Source: Candidatus Aquirickettsiella gammari (GTDB taxonomy: Bacteria > Pseudomonadota > Gammaproteobacteria > Diplorickettsiales > Diplorickettsiaceae). From it: a DNA stretch of 64,000 nt. Each line of letters starts with the position of its first letter. Position 1 is the first letter of the stretch. The stretch spans positions 85,895-149,894 of the forward strand of contig NMOS02000001.1 of NCBI GenBank assembly GCA_002290645.2, written 5' to 3'. A program made the position numbers and the translations under genes. Of this stretch, positions 50,719 to 63,452 are shown piece by piece. A model generated the notes under the pieces. That model saw nothing but the letters and a program-made list of their open reading frames with translations, was not told the DNA's origin and did no database searches.

Positions 50719-51726
50719 ATGGAAAATGTAATCGTTTCTAATTCACATAACATTCCTCCCCCGATTGCTATTATAGGTGCAGGGGCTTGGGGGAGTGCTT
50801 TAGCGATTCATTTAGCGCGTAAAGGTCAGGAGGTTCGTTTATGGGCTTATGAAAGAGAACAAATTATTGAAATAAATGCCACACGAATTAACGCCCGTTA
50901 TTTACCGGCGGTCATATTCCCGCCTAATATCCACTGTTCAGATGATTATCAAACCGTCCTTAGTGGCGTACAAGATATTTTAATCGTTGTTCCTAGCGCT
51001 GTCTTCCATGCAAATTTGGTAAAATTAAAGCCTTTTCTGCAATCTAATCAACGTTTGTTATGGGCAAGTAAAGGCTTAGATACAAAAAAACATCAATTAT
51101 TAAACGAAGTTGTAAGAGAAATATTAGGCGATAAAGAAATGGCTGTGTTATCAGGTCCTAGTTTTGCTAAGGAAGTTGCTATGGGATTACCGACAGCCAT
51201 TAATATAGCATCAGAAAATTATAATTTTGCGCATGATCTATTATTAAGATTCCAAACAAAGTGTTTTCGCGTTGAGATTACCAGCGATATAATTGGCGTA
51301 GAGCTGGGTGGGGCGATGAAGAATGTATTGGCAATTGCCGTGGGAATAACTGAGGGTTTAGGATTTGGGGCTAATGCAAAAGCAGCGGTTATTACTTACG
51401 GTTTATCAGAAATGATTGAATTAGGGGTGGTATTAGGCGCAAAACAGGAAACCTTTTTAGGTTTATCGGGTCTTGGTGATCTTGTATTAACCTGTACAGA
51501 TAATCAATCTCGAAACCGCCGTTTAGGTTTAGCGTTAGGGCGAGGTCAGACCTTGGAAGAAACTAAAAAGTTGATCGGGACTACCGAAGGATATGATACA
51601 GCGAAGAATATTTTCTACTTGTTAGAAAAATATGCCATCAAAGCGCCTTTTTGCGAAGGGGTGTATCGCATTTTGTACGAGAAAAAATCCCCTCACACAC
51701 TTTTTAAAACCCTATTTAACGAATAA
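50719..51726 (+). CDS. gpsA: Glycerol-3-phosphate dehydrogenase [NAD(P)+]
   Basis: Reduces dihydroxyacetone phosphate to glycerol-3-phosphate for phospholipid synthesis. The Rossmann loop IIGAGAWGSALAIHLA, LSGPSFAKEVA, the catalytic lysine segment ELGGAMKNVLAIAVG and GLSGLGDLVLTCT are exact family motifs over 335 residues. Its stop codon lies within the left arm of an A/T inverted repeat shared with the converging aconitase gene. Confidence 0.96.
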   Translation: MENVIVSNSHNIPPPIAIIGAGAWGSALAIHLARKGQEVRLWAYEREQIIEINATRINARYLPAVIFPPNIHCSDDYQTVLSGVQDILIVVPSAVFHANLVKLKPFLQSNQRLLWASKGLDTKKHQLLNEVVREILGDKEMAVLSGPSFAKEVAMGLPTAINIASENYNFAHDLLLRFQTKCFRVEITSDIIGVELGGAMKNVLAIAVGITEGLGFGANAKAAVITYGLSEMIELGVVLGAKQETFLGLSGLGDLVLTCTDNQSRNRRLGLALGRGQTLEETKKLIGTTEGYDTAKNIFYLLEKYAIKAPFCEGVYRILYEKKSPHTLFKTLFNE

Positions 51727-51760
51727 AAAAATAATTAGCAGGTTTTTATTATTTTTTTAT
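51723..51760. terminator. Bidirectional A/T terminator between gpsA and aconitase
   Basis: ATAAAAAAATAAT (51723-51735) and ATTATTTTTTTAT (51748-51760) are a perfect 13-bp inverted repeat with a 12-nt loop. The arms contain the stop codons of both converging genes. The stem has no G or C, but each strand ends in a T-rich arm as expected of a terminator working in both directions. Confidence 0.6.
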
Positions 51761-53680
51761 CCAATTAATAAGACCTCCGGCCAATAATACTTTTAGTTCA
51801 CGAGGGCTTAAGGGGTGTGAAAGGGTATAATTTTTATTTTTAGTCTTATTGTGAACGGTAAGCTCAGGAGATTTTTGAATGGTATCACGAATATTATTCA
51901 TGGATAAAATATCCCCTTGTTCAATATCGTCATAGTCAGCGGGGTTAGTAAAAACCAAGGGCAATATACCGAAGTTAACCAGATTTTGTCTATGGATACG
52001 CGCGAACCCTTTAACCAGGGCAGCTTGTACCCCTAAATAACGAGGAGCAATAGCCGCATGTTCTCGACTGGATCCTTGACCATAATTTTCACCCCCTACA
52101 ATAATTGAGCCCGTTTTTTGGTGCTCTAAGGCACGCTTTGGGTAGGATGGATCAATTTGATCAAAAACAAATTGGCTAATACCTTTAATATTACTGCGAA
52201 AAGGAAGTACCTTAGCCCCAGCAGGCAAAATAGTATCGGTAGAAATATCATCTCCCACTTTAATTAAAACAGGGCCTTCTATTTTATCTGCTAAGGGACT
52301 GAAATCGGGTAAGGGTTGGATATTCGGGCCTTTAACTAATTCGATGGAAGCATTGTTTGAAGCAGGGGCTATTAACATACGGGTATTAATAATTATTTTT
52401 TCAGGTTCTTTAAAATGTGGATAAATTTTATCTTTGAGCGAGCGAGGATCTGTGATAACACCCGTTAACGCTGAGGCAGCCGCAATTTCTGGACTACAAA
52501 GATAGACTTGATCCTCTTTGGTTCCTGATCGTCCAGGGAAATTTCTGGGAACAGTGCGTAAGCTTATTTTACCTGAGGCTGGGGCTTGGCCCATCCCAAT
52601 GCAACCATTACATCCGGCTTGATGAATACGTCCTCCAGCGCGAATTAATTTTTCTAAAATACCTAATTCAACCATGTTCTCTAAAATTTGTCGTGATGTT
52701 GGATTTATATCAAACGAAACACCCGGGAATATCTGTTTCCCCGCAACAATTTCCGCCGCGATGGAAAAATCCCGTAGCCCAGGATTAGCCGATGAACCAA
52801 TCATCGATTGATAAATTGGACGTCCTGCTACTTCTTGTACAGGAACTACCTTCCCGGGACTAGAAGGTAGGGCAATTAAAGGCTCTAATTGAGACAGATC
52901 GATTTCTTCATATTCATCATAGCGGGCATCTTTATCCGCAACGATTTCTTGCCAATCAGATTCACGTTGCTGTGATTTAAGAAACTCACGTGTCAGGTCA
53001 TCTGATGGGAATACAGTGGTTGTTGCACCTAACTCTGCGCCCATATTCGCAATGACATGTCGATCCATCGCCGATAAATGTTTTAATCCAGGGCCATAAT
53101 ATTCAATGATCTTTCCTATTCCTCCGTCGACGTCGTGGCGACGTAACAATTCAAGAATAATATCCTTGGCGCTGACCCAGTCAGGTAAACGGTTAGTTAA
53201 TTTTACACCCCATATTTTGGGCATCGTCACATGAAAGGGGCGTCCAGCAATAGCCATAGCTACTTCTAAGCCCCCTGCACCAATTGCCAACATACCCATA
53301 GAACCAGCGGCGCAGGTATGACTATCCGAACCGAGTAAGGTTTTTCCTGGTTTTCCGAAACGTTCCATGTGTACAGGGTGACTAACGCCATTCCCAGGGC
53401 CGCTATAATATAAACCAAATTTTTTACAAGCACTGAGCAAAAATAAATGGTCATCCGCATTTTTAAAATCTGTTTGCAGTAGATTATGGTCAATATATTG
53501 TACGGAGACTTCTGCTTTACTACGATTTAATCCCATGGCCTCACATTCCAACATTACCATAGTGCCAGTTGCATCTTGGCATAAAGTTTGATCAATTTTA
53601 AGACCAATTTCCGATCCGGGCTGCATTTCGCCTTCAACCTTGTGCGTGCTAATTAATTTTTGCGTTACATTTTGTGGCAT
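51749..53680 (-). CDS. acn: Aconitate hydratase, short (about 640-residue) type
   Basis: Fe-S hydro-lyase converting citrate to isocitrate. Cluster cysteines appear in GSDSHTCAAG and GCNGCIGMGQAP, and IDHNLL is the usual active-site strand. The swivel domain is fused at the C-terminus (DDISTDTILPAGAKVL, GGENYGQGSSREHAA). At 643 residues it is well below AcnA (about 890) and AcnB (about 865) and belongs to the mitochondrial/Aquifex-like short group related to isopropylmalate dehydratases. No leu genes are nearby, and mdh in the window supports a TCA role. Isopropylmalate or homoaconitate activity cannot be excluded from sequence. Confidence 0.88.
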   Translation of the reverse strand: MPQNVTQKLISTHKVEGEMQPGSEIGLKIDQTLCQDATGTMVMLECEAMGLNRSKAEVSVQYIDHNLLQTDFKNADDHLFLLSACKKFGLYYSGPGNGVSHPVHMERFGKPGKTLLGSDSHTCAAGSMGMLAIGAGGLEVAMAIAGRPFHVTMPKIWGVKLTNRLPDWVSAKDIILELLRRHDVDGGIGKIIEYYGPGLKHLSAMDRHVIANMGAELGATTTVFPSDDLTREFLKSQQRESDWQEIVADKDARYDEYEEIDLSQLEPLIALPSSPGKVVPVQEVAGRPIYQSMIGSSANPGLRDFSIAAEIVAGKQIFPGVSFDINPTSRQILENMVELGILEKLIRAGGRIHQAGCNGCIGMGQAPASGKISLRTVPRNFPGRSGTKEDQVYLCSPEIAAASALTGVITDPRSLKDKIYPHFKEPEKIIINTRMLIAPASNNASIELVKGPNIQPLPDFSPLADKIEGPVLIKVGDDISTDTILPAGAKVLPFRSNIKGISQFVFDQIDPSYPKRALEHQKTGSIIVGGENYGQGSSREHAAIAPRYLGVQAALVKGFARIHRQNLVNFGILPLVFTNPADYDDIEQGDILSMNNIRDTIQKSPELTVHNKTKNKNYTLSHPLSPRELKVLLAGGLINWIKK

Positions 53681-53950
53681 ATTAGAGTTCCTATTTATAC
53701 AAGAAATCTTAAGATAGGGATCAACTAGTTTAGTTGTCTTTATTTAAATGACTAACCTTTAAAGGCAGAATAATTTAGATTAGTCATTGAGTCTTTAACT
53801 GACAGGGTTAATAAATAATCTCCTATATGAAAATACGCTAAAATACGATAGAAATAATAAACTGTTTGTTTCGTATAAAGCTTTGAGTAGATTATTAGAT
53901 AATGTATAGTAGTTTATAGCAAGCCTCAATTTAACGGTAGGGATTCGTTT

Positions 53951-54469
53951 ATGCATTTATCCGTTACTCGCTGGACAGATTTGTTGGTTTTTTCCCTTTG
54001 TGTCTTAGTTTTAGCGACCGCCGTGTATTTGCAATATAGCGTAGGGCTTATTCCCTGCCCGCTCTGTATTATCCAGCGATTCTTGATAACCCTCCTAGGG
54101 CTCTTATTTTTAATGGGGGCATTGTTTAATTTCGAAGCAATAACACGTTGTTGTCTGCACACCTTAACTTTTTTGTTAGCCGTAGCGGGTGCTGTTGTAG
54201 CGAGTCGACAGTTATGGTTAGAGCATTTTCCTTCGGATCAACTGATAAGTTGTCAAGCGACTATAGCGCAATATAGTACTTCTATATATTTTCATAAAAT
54301 TATAGAATTATTCTTTCAAGGAACAAGTAATTGCGGTAGTGGAAATTGGCGCTTTTTAAATTTAAGCATGCCGATGTGGACATTAATTATTTTCATTGCA
54401 TTAGCCGCTATTTCTTTACGTCAGGTTTATAGGAACCGGTATGAGCATAAACGACATTTTTTACCTTAG
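53951..54469 (+). CDS. dsbB: Disulfide bond formation protein DsbB
   Basis: Inner-membrane quinone-coupled oxidase that re-oxidises DsbA. Four helices are visible, with the first cysteine pair Cys36-Cys39 in PCPLCIIQR and the second pair Cys101 and Cys128, spaced as in E. coli DsbB. The conserved arginine follows the first pair. 172 residues. About 270 bp of divergent promoter region separate it from the aconitase gene; no dsbA is in the window. Confidence 0.94.
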   Translation: MHLSVTRWTDLLVFSLCVLVLATAVYLQYSVGLIPCPLCIIQRFLITLLGLLFLMGALFNFEAITRCCLHTLTFLLAVAGAVVASRQLWLEHFPSDQLISCQATIAQYSTSIYFHKIIELFFQGTSNCGSGNWRFLNLSMPMWTLIIFIALAAISLRQVYRNRYEHKRHFLP

Positions 54470-54588
54470 AACCTATCCTTAAAATTTGCAGCCACTTAAT
54501 AAATTCGATAAGAAGGAGTTTTATTTGGCAAAGTTCTTCATTATGATGCAGAAGTTCAGTGTATGTTCTCGCCTATATAAGCCGTATT

Positions 54589-55182
54589 TTAATTATTTAG
54601 ATGGCCTAAGGCTAAACTAACACCGATTTGTGCGAGTGGTTGTACTAATAAAATAGTTAATAATTTTAAACCTATGATCAAAATAAGCGGTGAAAAATCA
54701 AAGCCAGAAATAGTAGGTAAGATTCCACGTATGGGTTTAATTAAAGGCTCACTGAGGCGTACTAATATTTCAACCAGGGGGCCATGGGCTAAAGGGCTTA
54801 TCCAGCTTAAAACAGCCAAGGCTAAAACCGCATAGAAAAAAATATTAATGAGTTGATTCAGCAGCTCAGCAAAGGCAAGAACGACTAAGCCCATTAAATA
54901 AGGGCTTGCATTAGCTTGTAAGGCAACAAGAAATGCGATTTTAATCATCTCTAAACCTAGTAATAGTAAGATAGCTGCAAAATCAATACCATGCAGGCTA
55001 GGAATGATCCGATAAATAGGGCGTAGTGGCGGATTGGTTAATTTTGCGACAAATATAAACAAAGGATTATGGGTATCGGTGTGAACCCATTGCAATACAA
55101 TACGTAAAAGTAAGATGAAAATATAGAAATCAAAAACACATTGAATAAGGAACATGCCCGCATTATTAAAGGGATTTAGCAT
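54589..55182 (-). CDS. yggT: YggT family membrane protein
   Basis: Small integral membrane protein of the YGGT family, of uncertain function and sometimes linked to osmotic or cell-envelope balance. Two copies of the family unit are present, each with a helix-turn followed by RIVLQWVH...LTNPPLRPIYRIIP (near residues 25-60) and VLSWISP...LSEPLIKPIRGILP (near 120-155). 197 residues. It lies 5 nt after ldcA on the same strand. Confidence 0.9.
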   Translation of the reverse strand: MLNPFNNAGMFLIQCVFDFYIFILLLRIVLQWVHTDTHNPLFIFVAKLTNPPLRPIYRIIPSLHGIDFAAILLLLGLEMIKIAFLVALQANASPYLMGLVVLAFAELLNQLINIFFYAVLALAVLSWISPLAHGPLVEILVRLSEPLIKPIRGILPTISGFDFSPLILIIGLKLLTILLVQPLAQIGVSLALGHLNN

Positions 55183-55187
55183 AGAAA

Positions 55188-56144
55188 TTAACCTGTTATT
55201 TTAATCGTAAGTTGATTTTTATTGAAGTCTAATACAGCGGGTATCGCAAAGGGTAAGCTGCGATTTTTGTTTCCATGACCAATACCAGGACAATGAAACA
55301 CAGGAATGTTTTGTTCGCTAGCAAAACGCTCTATAACAGATTGGATTAGTTTTTCTTCGTTTACTCGTTTAGGAAAAATGAAATCGCCCATTAAAATAGC
55401 TTTTACAGAGTTGAATATCCCGGATTGTTGTAGATGTTGTAACATCCTGTCAATACGATAAGCCGATTCATTGACATCTTCTAAGAATAAAATCTTATCG
55501 CGAGTCTCAATTTGCCAGTCCGTACCAAGACTGGCTTGTATTAATGTAAGACTCCCACCTGTCAAAGGTGCTTGAATAAAATCGCTAAAATCCGAAGAAT
55601 TATTTATTTTGTGATAAGGTTTTAATAAGTACTCTAATTGATTTAATTCGCCGAAAATAATTTTTCTTAATTCATCACTATTTTCTTTATCAATTAAGTT
55701 ATTAACTACCTGGTTGATAGAAGGCCCATGGAGTGTTTGCCAGTGCCATTTTTGTTGCAAAAATAAATGCAATGCGGTGATATCACTGAAACCAATAAAT
55801 AATTTGCATTTTTTAGGTGCAGTCAGCTTGAGTAAAGAAGGCAATAAACGTGTGCAGCCATAGCCTCCACGCAGGCACCAAATAGCATCAGAAGAGGTAT
55901 TAGATAATGCTTCTTGAAGCTGCTGGAAACGCTTTTCGTCACTATTGGCACAAAGTAGATCGTGACCAAATAAATCCGCAGAAAACCTAGGTATTAATTG
56001 CCAGCTTTTTAGTAAGGTTTTTAGCTGTTCTAGGATGGCAGGATCACAAACCCCACTGGCGGGCGCAATGATGTCAATGATTGAATTTTCCTTAAGTGAC
56101 CGCCAGGTTTTAAATAGAGGTGTTTTGGTTGATTCAAGGGACAT
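55188..56144 (-). CDS. ldcA: Murein LD-carboxypeptidase (peptidase S66)
   Basis: Removes the terminal D-Ala from cytosolic murein tetrapeptides during recycling, complementing mpl in this window. The serine nucleophile is Ser120 in GFSDIT; the catalytic glutamate lies in LFLEDVNESAYRIDRML and the histidine in GIGHGNKN, as in the family. WCLRGGYGCTRLLP is the usual strand before the nucleophile. 318 residues, normal length. It may be cotranscribed with yggT. Confidence 0.93.
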   Translation of the reverse strand: MSLESTKTPLFKTWRSLKENSIIDIIAPASGVCDPAILEQLKTLLKSWQLIPRFSADLFGHDLLCANSDEKRFQQLQEALSNTSSDAIWCLRGGYGCTRLLPSLLKLTAPKKCKLFIGFSDITALHLFLQQKWHWQTLHGPSINQVVNNLIDKENSDELRKIIFGELNQLEYLLKPYHKINNSSDFSDFIQAPLTGGSLTLIQASLGTDWQIETRDKILFLEDVNESAYRIDRMLQHLQQSGIFNSVKAILMGDFIFPKRVNEEKLIQSVIERFASEQNIPVFHCPGIGHGNKNRSLPFAIPAVLDFNKNQLTIKITG

Positions 56145-56241
56145 AATTAACAGCTTGGTTGCAGGCGATTAAGGCAAGTTTGTTTTTTAGATCTAAATCC
56201 ACAGTATTTTATTGGACGCATGTATTTATACGATTTTTACT

Positions 56242-58815
<2,574 letters not shown>

Positions 58816-59050
58816 TTAAAAACTGAAAATTATACCATAAATTAGCTATTAAATTCGAATATTAATAAGGAAATACAAAGGCTTAAAGAGGCTAGATTGG
58901 CTTTCCCTGTATGTAGTGACCCAAGACGGAATGAGCAGGTTTGGTGATAGGCCTCAAATGTAGCCACTTAACTTTAAGGGGGTTACAAACAGCTAATTTT
59001 TTACTCGAGTTAATTTAACGCTTAAATTTAGAGAAATTCACCTTAATTTA

Positions 59051-59079
59051 TTGACAGAAAAATCACTTGCCGTGATACT
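59051..59079 (+). promoter_or_regulatory. Sigma70 promoter of alaS
   Basis: Perfect TTGACA (59051-59056), a 17-nt spacer and GATACT (59074-59079), 28 nt before the ATG. The remaining part of 58804-59106 between gyrB and alaS holds no gene and must also contain the gyrB promoter. Confidence 0.7.
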
Positions 59080-59106
59080 CTTCGCTTTTGTATTAGAGCT
59101 AAGGAC

Positions 59107-61725
59107 ATGAATAGCAACGAGCTTCGTGAATTATTTCTTAACTATTTTAAAAAGCAAGGCCATACTATTGTGCCCTCGGCCTCTTTAATTCCAGCACATG
59201 ATCCCAGCTTATTATTTACTAACGCGGGGATGGTGCCCTTTAAAGATGTTTTTCTAGGCCTAGATAAAAGGCCCTATTTGCGTGCGGCGAGTATACAGCG
59301 TTGTATACGTGCGGGCGGAAAACATAATGACCTTGAGAATGTAGGTTATACCGCTAGGCATCATACTTTCTTTGAAATGTTGGGAAATTTTAGTTTTGGC
59401 GATTATTTCAAACGAGAGGCAATCCAATATAGCTGGAAATTTTTAACGGAGCAGTTGAAATTATCCCCAGAGAAATTATGGGTGACTGTATTTACTGAGG
59501 ATGATGAGGCCGCGGCGATTTGGCTCAATGAAATCCAAGTGGATCCTAGCCGTTTTTCTCGTTGTGGCGTTAGTGATAATTTTTGGTCTATGGGCGATAC
59601 GGGTCCATGTGGTCCATGTTCTGAGATCTTCTACGACCATGGACCTACTGTCCCAGGAGGCCCTCCAGGTACGTCAACAGCAGAGGGTGACAGGTATGTT
59701 GAAATCTGGAACTTAGTGTTTATGCAGTTTCAACGATCCTCAGATGGAGTATTGACGCCTTTACCTAAACCTTCAGTGGATACCGGGATGGGCTTAGAAC
59801 GTTTGGCGGCAATTATGCAAGGCGTTACTAATAACTATGAGACTGATCTATTTCAACCTTTAATTAAGGCCGTTGCCAAAGAAGCAGGCATAAGCGATTT
59901 TGCCAATACCTCTTTACGCGTAATAGCGGATCATATTCGTTCTAGCGCCTTTTTAATTAGCGATGGCGTGCGTCCTGGTAATGAAGGTCGTTCTTACGTA
60001 TTACGTCGAATCATTCGACGCGCTATTCGACATGGTCATCAATTAGGTCTAGATCGTCCTTTCTTTTATCGTTTGCTTAATCCTTTAGCGAAGCAAATGC
60101 TGCTAGCTTATCCCCAGCTAGCAAAAGAGCAAAAATCGATTGAAAAGGTATTACTCCATGAAGAACAGCAGTTTGCGCGGACTTTAACCCAAGGCCTTAA
60201 ATTGTTTGAACAAGAGCTGTTAAAATTACGCGATAAAAAGCAATTTCCAGGCTCTGTTCTTTTTCGTCTGTATGATACCTACGGATTTCCGCTTGATTTA
60301 ACGGCGGATATCGCAAGAGAGCGAGGTTTAACAATTGATAGAGTAGGTTTTGACAAGGAGATGGAACGTCAACGAAAGTTATCTAAAGCCGCAAGTCAAT
60401 TCGTCGCTGCTACTCGTGTTGATTTAAGTGATGAACTTGCCACAGAATTTGTTGGGTATAAAGCGTTGAAGCAAGCGGCAGCGCCAATTCTGAATTTATT
60501 AGCAAATAATAAATCATCTGTTGGAGAGCTATCTGAAGGTGAAGAAGGTTTTATTATCCTAGCTAAAACGCCTTTTTATGCGCAAGGAGGAGGGCAAATA
60601 GGTGATACCGGGTATTTACTTAATGCAACCAGCCAGTTTTTAGTGACGCAGACTTTTAAAGAAGGCGCGTTCATTTTACACCAAGGAAAGTTGCTTAAAG
60701 GTCATTTAAAAAAAGGTGATAAGCTTAAAGCAGAGGTCGATGTTGAAAAGCGCCGTGCTATTACTTTAAATCATTCCGCAACCCATTTATTGCATGCCGC
60801 TTTACGTGAGATTTTAGGCGGACATGTTATGCAAAAGGGTTCTTTAGTAGAACCGGAACGTTTACGTTTTGATTTTTCACATCCTGATCCGTTGAGTACA
60901 GAACAACTAAAAATAATCGAAGATCGCGTTAACCAACAAATTCGCGCTAATTTACCGGTTCTCACTCAAATTATGTCACGTGAAGAGGCGAGGCAGACCG
61001 GTGCGTTAGCTATGTTTGGAGAAAAATACGCGGATAAGGTGCGTGTATTAACAATGGGTGACTTTTCAAAAGAATTATGTGGAGGTACCCACGTTTCTCG
61101 TACAGGAGATATCGGCGTATTTAAAATTACCGGAGAATTGGGTACTTCGGCGGGTATACGTCGTATTCAAGCGCTTACTGGGCAGTATGCTTTAAATTGG
61201 GTTATGGCGTTAGAAGAACAAGCCGATCAACTGGCTAAGCTCTTTAAAAGCGCTAGAGATAATTTAGTAGAAAAAGCGCGTAATGATATTGAAGCTAAGC
61301 AATCCTTGCAAAAGCAGATTGTAGCGCTGCAACAATCCATTGTAAGTATGATGGGCGATGAGTTGATCACTCAAGCTATTGATTTACAAGGGGTTAAATT
61401 ATTAATCAGTGAGATTAACGGGATTGATGTCGCTGGATTACGTCATTTACTCGATCAACTTAAAAGTAAGCTAAAACCAGCTGTCATCGTTTTGGCCAGC
61501 ATAGAGCAGCAACGTGTACAGCTGGTTGTTGGAGTAGCGAAGGAGTTGACCGGAAAAATAAAGGCGGGCGAATTAGCCAATGAAATAGCGCAATCGATAG
61601 GAGGTCAGGGTGGCGGCAGGCCTGATTTTGCGCAAGCGGGAGGGGATGAGCTCGAAGGTTTAGCGATGGCTTTGAAAAAGGCAAAACATTGGGTTGAGAC
61701 CCGCCTAAATGACAACTATGCTTAG
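59107..61725 (+). CDS. alaS: Alanyl-tRNA synthetase
   Basis: Charges tRNA-Ala and edits Ser/Gly mischarging. The catalytic domain starts NELRELFLNYFKKQGH and includes LFTNAGMVPFKDVFLG and MLGNFSFGDYFK. The editing domain has the zinc-binding HSATHLLHAALRE and CGGTHVSRTGDIG. The C-terminal oligomerisation region ends with GGQGGGRPDFAQAGG. 872 residues, normal. AAGGA is 5 nt before the ATG. It heads the conserved alaS-lysC-csrA-tRNA block. Confidence 0.97.
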   Translation: MNSNELRELFLNYFKKQGHTIVPSASLIPAHDPSLLFTNAGMVPFKDVFLGLDKRPYLRAASIQRCIRAGGKHNDLENVGYTARHHTFFEMLGNFSFGDYFKREAIQYSWKFLTEQLKLSPEKLWVTVFTEDDEAAAIWLNEIQVDPSRFSRCGVSDNFWSMGDTGPCGPCSEIFYDHGPTVPGGPPGTSTAEGDRYVEIWNLVFMQFQRSSDGVLTPLPKPSVDTGMGLERLAAIMQGVTNNYETDLFQPLIKAVAKEAGISDFANTSLRVIADHIRSSAFLISDGVRPGNEGRSYVLRRIIRRAIRHGHQLGLDRPFFYRLLNPLAKQMLLAYPQLAKEQKSIEKVLLHEEQQFARTLTQGLKLFEQELLKLRDKKQFPGSVLFRLYDTYGFPLDLTADIARERGLTIDRVGFDKEMERQRKLSKAASQFVAATRVDLSDELATEFVGYKALKQAAAPILNLLANNKSSVGELSEGEEGFIILAKTPFYAQGGGQIGDTGYLLNATSQFLVTQTFKEGAFILHQGKLLKGHLKKGDKLKAEVDVEKRRAITLNHSATHLLHAALREILGGHVMQKGSLVEPERLRFDFSHPDPLSTEQLKIIEDRVNQQIRANLPVLTQIMSREEARQTGALAMFGEKYADKVRVLTMGDFSKELCGGTHVSRTGDIGVFKITGELGTSAGIRRIQALTGQYALNWVMALEEQADQLAKLFKSARDNLVEKARNDIEAKQSLQKQIVALQQSIVSMMGDELITQAIDLQGVKLLISEINGIDVAGLRHLLDQLKSKLKPAVIVLASIEQQRVQLVVGVAKELTGKIKAGELANEIAQSIGGQGGGRPDFAQAGGDELEGLAMALKKAKHWVETRLNDNYA

Positions 61726-61757
61726 AATTGAATAACTATACTCGATAGGTCACTAAG

Positions 61758-62981
61758 ATGGCTTTAATTGTACAAAAATTTGGCGGCAGCTCTGTTGGAA
61801 ATATCGATAAAATTCAACAAGTTGCCAATAAAATTATTGAAACGCGTGCACAAGGGCACCAATTGGTCGTTGTTGTTTCTGCGATGGAAGGTGAAACCAA
61901 TAGACTGATTTCACTCGCTAAAATATTGAACGATCAACCGGATGCCAGAGAATATGATCTACTATTAGCCACAGGGGAACAAGCCGCTACCGCCTTATTA
62001 GCAATGGCTTTATTGGCACAAGGATGTCCGGCACGATCTTATAATAGTTTTCATGTGCCGATTTATACCGATAACCACCATAAAAAGGCGCGTATTTTAA
62101 GTATAGAAGAAGAGGTATTACGTTGTGATATCGGAGCGGGTAGAGTGCCTATTGTAGCGGGTTTCCAAGGCATTTCCGAACAAGGGGACATGACCACCTT
62201 GGGGCGGGGAGGTTCCGATACGACTGCCGCGGCTTTAGCGGCGGTCTTAAAGGCCGATGAATGCCAAATTTATACCGATGTGGATGGTATTTACACCGCC
62301 GATCCACATCTTGTTCCACAGGCGCAGCGTTTAGATAAGATTGGCTTTATTGAGATGACCGAGTTTGCTCGTGCGGGTGCTAAGGTAGTACAGCATCGCG
62401 CTGTAGAATTGGCTAGTAAATATCGCATTCCATTACGAGTTTTATCAAGTTTTCAGAGGGGTTCTGGCACCTTAATTCAGGCCAGTGAAGAGGAATCAGG
62501 CGTCGAAGGCGCTAGGATTGCTGGCATAACAGCCAGTCATCACGAGTCAAAATTGACTATACATGGGTTAACGACTGAGAAGAAAGCGATGTCCCAGTTT
62601 TTTTCGCTGCTCAACGATGCTCGTATTGAGATTGATATGTTAACCCAACAACAAATTTCTCAAAAACAGATGGATATAACGTTTACGCTAGCGAGAGTTG
62701 ACTACCCCCAAGCCGAACAATTATTACAAACTTTGGTAAGAGAGAAATACGCGAAAACAATAATGGGGGATAACAAGTTGGCAAAGCTCTCTGTTGTGGG
62801 GATAGGGTTACATTCTCACCCAGGTATCATTCATACTTTGTTTCAAACACTAGATTTAGCAGAGATCAACGTTATTTTAGCTTTATCCTCTGCACTGCGG
62901 ATCTCGCTCATGGTGAGTGAATCCCAAATAGTAAGAGGGGTGCAGGTTTTGCATCGTGCTTTTGGCCTAGGCAAAGAATAA
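61758..62981 (+). CDS. lysC: Aspartate kinase
   Basis: First enzyme of the aspartate pathway to Lys, Thr, Met and diaminopimelate. The kinase domain has VQKFGGSSVGN at the start, TLGRGGSDTTAAALAA and YTDVDGIYTADP. Two C-terminal ACT domains (from about residue 265 and 345) allow feedback inhibition. 407 residues, the single-domain type typical of Pseudomonas and Legionella. It lies between alaS and csrA, its usual place in those groups. Confidence 0.96.
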   Translation: MALIVQKFGGSSVGNIDKIQQVANKIIETRAQGHQLVVVVSAMEGETNRLISLAKILNDQPDAREYDLLLATGEQAATALLAMALLAQGCPARSYNSFHVPIYTDNHHKKARILSIEEEVLRCDIGAGRVPIVAGFQGISEQGDMTTLGRGGSDTTAAALAAVLKADECQIYTDVDGIYTADPHLVPQAQRLDKIGFIEMTEFARAGAKVVQHRAVELASKYRIPLRVLSSFQRGSGTLIQASEEESGVEGARIAGITASHHESKLTIHGLTTEKKAMSQFFSLLNDARIEIDMLTQQQISQKQMDITFTLARVDYPQAEQLLQTLVREKYAKTIMGDNKLAKLSVVGIGLHSHPGIIHTLFQTLDLAEINVILALSSALRISLMVSESQIVRGVQVLHRAFGLGKE

Positions 62982-63178
62982 TTAACCGTATTAGCTTAAT
63001 TTTTGCGGATAATTTTACGTACTTCTGAATAGTATTAAGTTTTCCTTAAGGTTTCATGAGTAGACTAACTCCGCAAAATGTCTATATGTGATTTTTCTAT
63101 CTTTTTTATTAATTGATAGAAATTGATTAGATGTTGCATATGGTCGATTAATGAGTCAACCAAAGGAGAATCATAAAG

Positions 63179-63400
63179 ATGCTTATTTTGACACGGCGTA
63201 TTGGAGAAACACTTATTATTGGTGATGATGTGACAGTCACAGTGCTGGGCATTAAAGGACATCAAGTAAGGTTGGGTATTAATGCGCCTAAAGAAGTTTC
63301 TGTTCATCGTGAAGAAATCTATCAACGTATCCAGCAAGAAAAACAAAAGCAAGCAGGTCACGCTGACGAGGAAGATTTAGATACGGAAAGTGAAGATTAA
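63179..63400 (+). CDS. csrA: Carbon storage regulator CsrA
   Basis: Dimeric RNA-binding regulator that blocks or stabilises mRNAs at GGA motifs; in Legionella and Coxiella relatives CsrA paralogues control the switch between replicative and transmissive forms. [20 protein letters not shown] and [10 protein letters not shown] are exact family sequences. The 73 residues include an acidic C-terminal tail ([11 protein letters not shown]). AAAGGAG precedes the ATG. The alaS-lysC-csrA-tRNA-Ser context supports this being the ancestral copy. Confidence 0.97.
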   Translation: MLILTRRIGETLIIGDDVTVTVLGIKGHQVRLGINAPKEVSVHREEIYQRIQQEKQKQAGHADEEDLDTESED

Positions 63401-63430
63401 ACGACTATTTTATAAAGCGTAAGGTAGTGC

Positions 63431-63436
63431 TATACT
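63431..63436 (+). promoter_or_regulatory. -10 box of the tRNA-Ser promoter
   Basis: TATACT is followed by a GC-rich discriminator CGCCACC, 16 nt before the mature tRNA. The -35 region is AT-rich without a good match. Confidence 0.5.
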
Positions 63437-63452
63437 CGCCACCCTCAACGTC

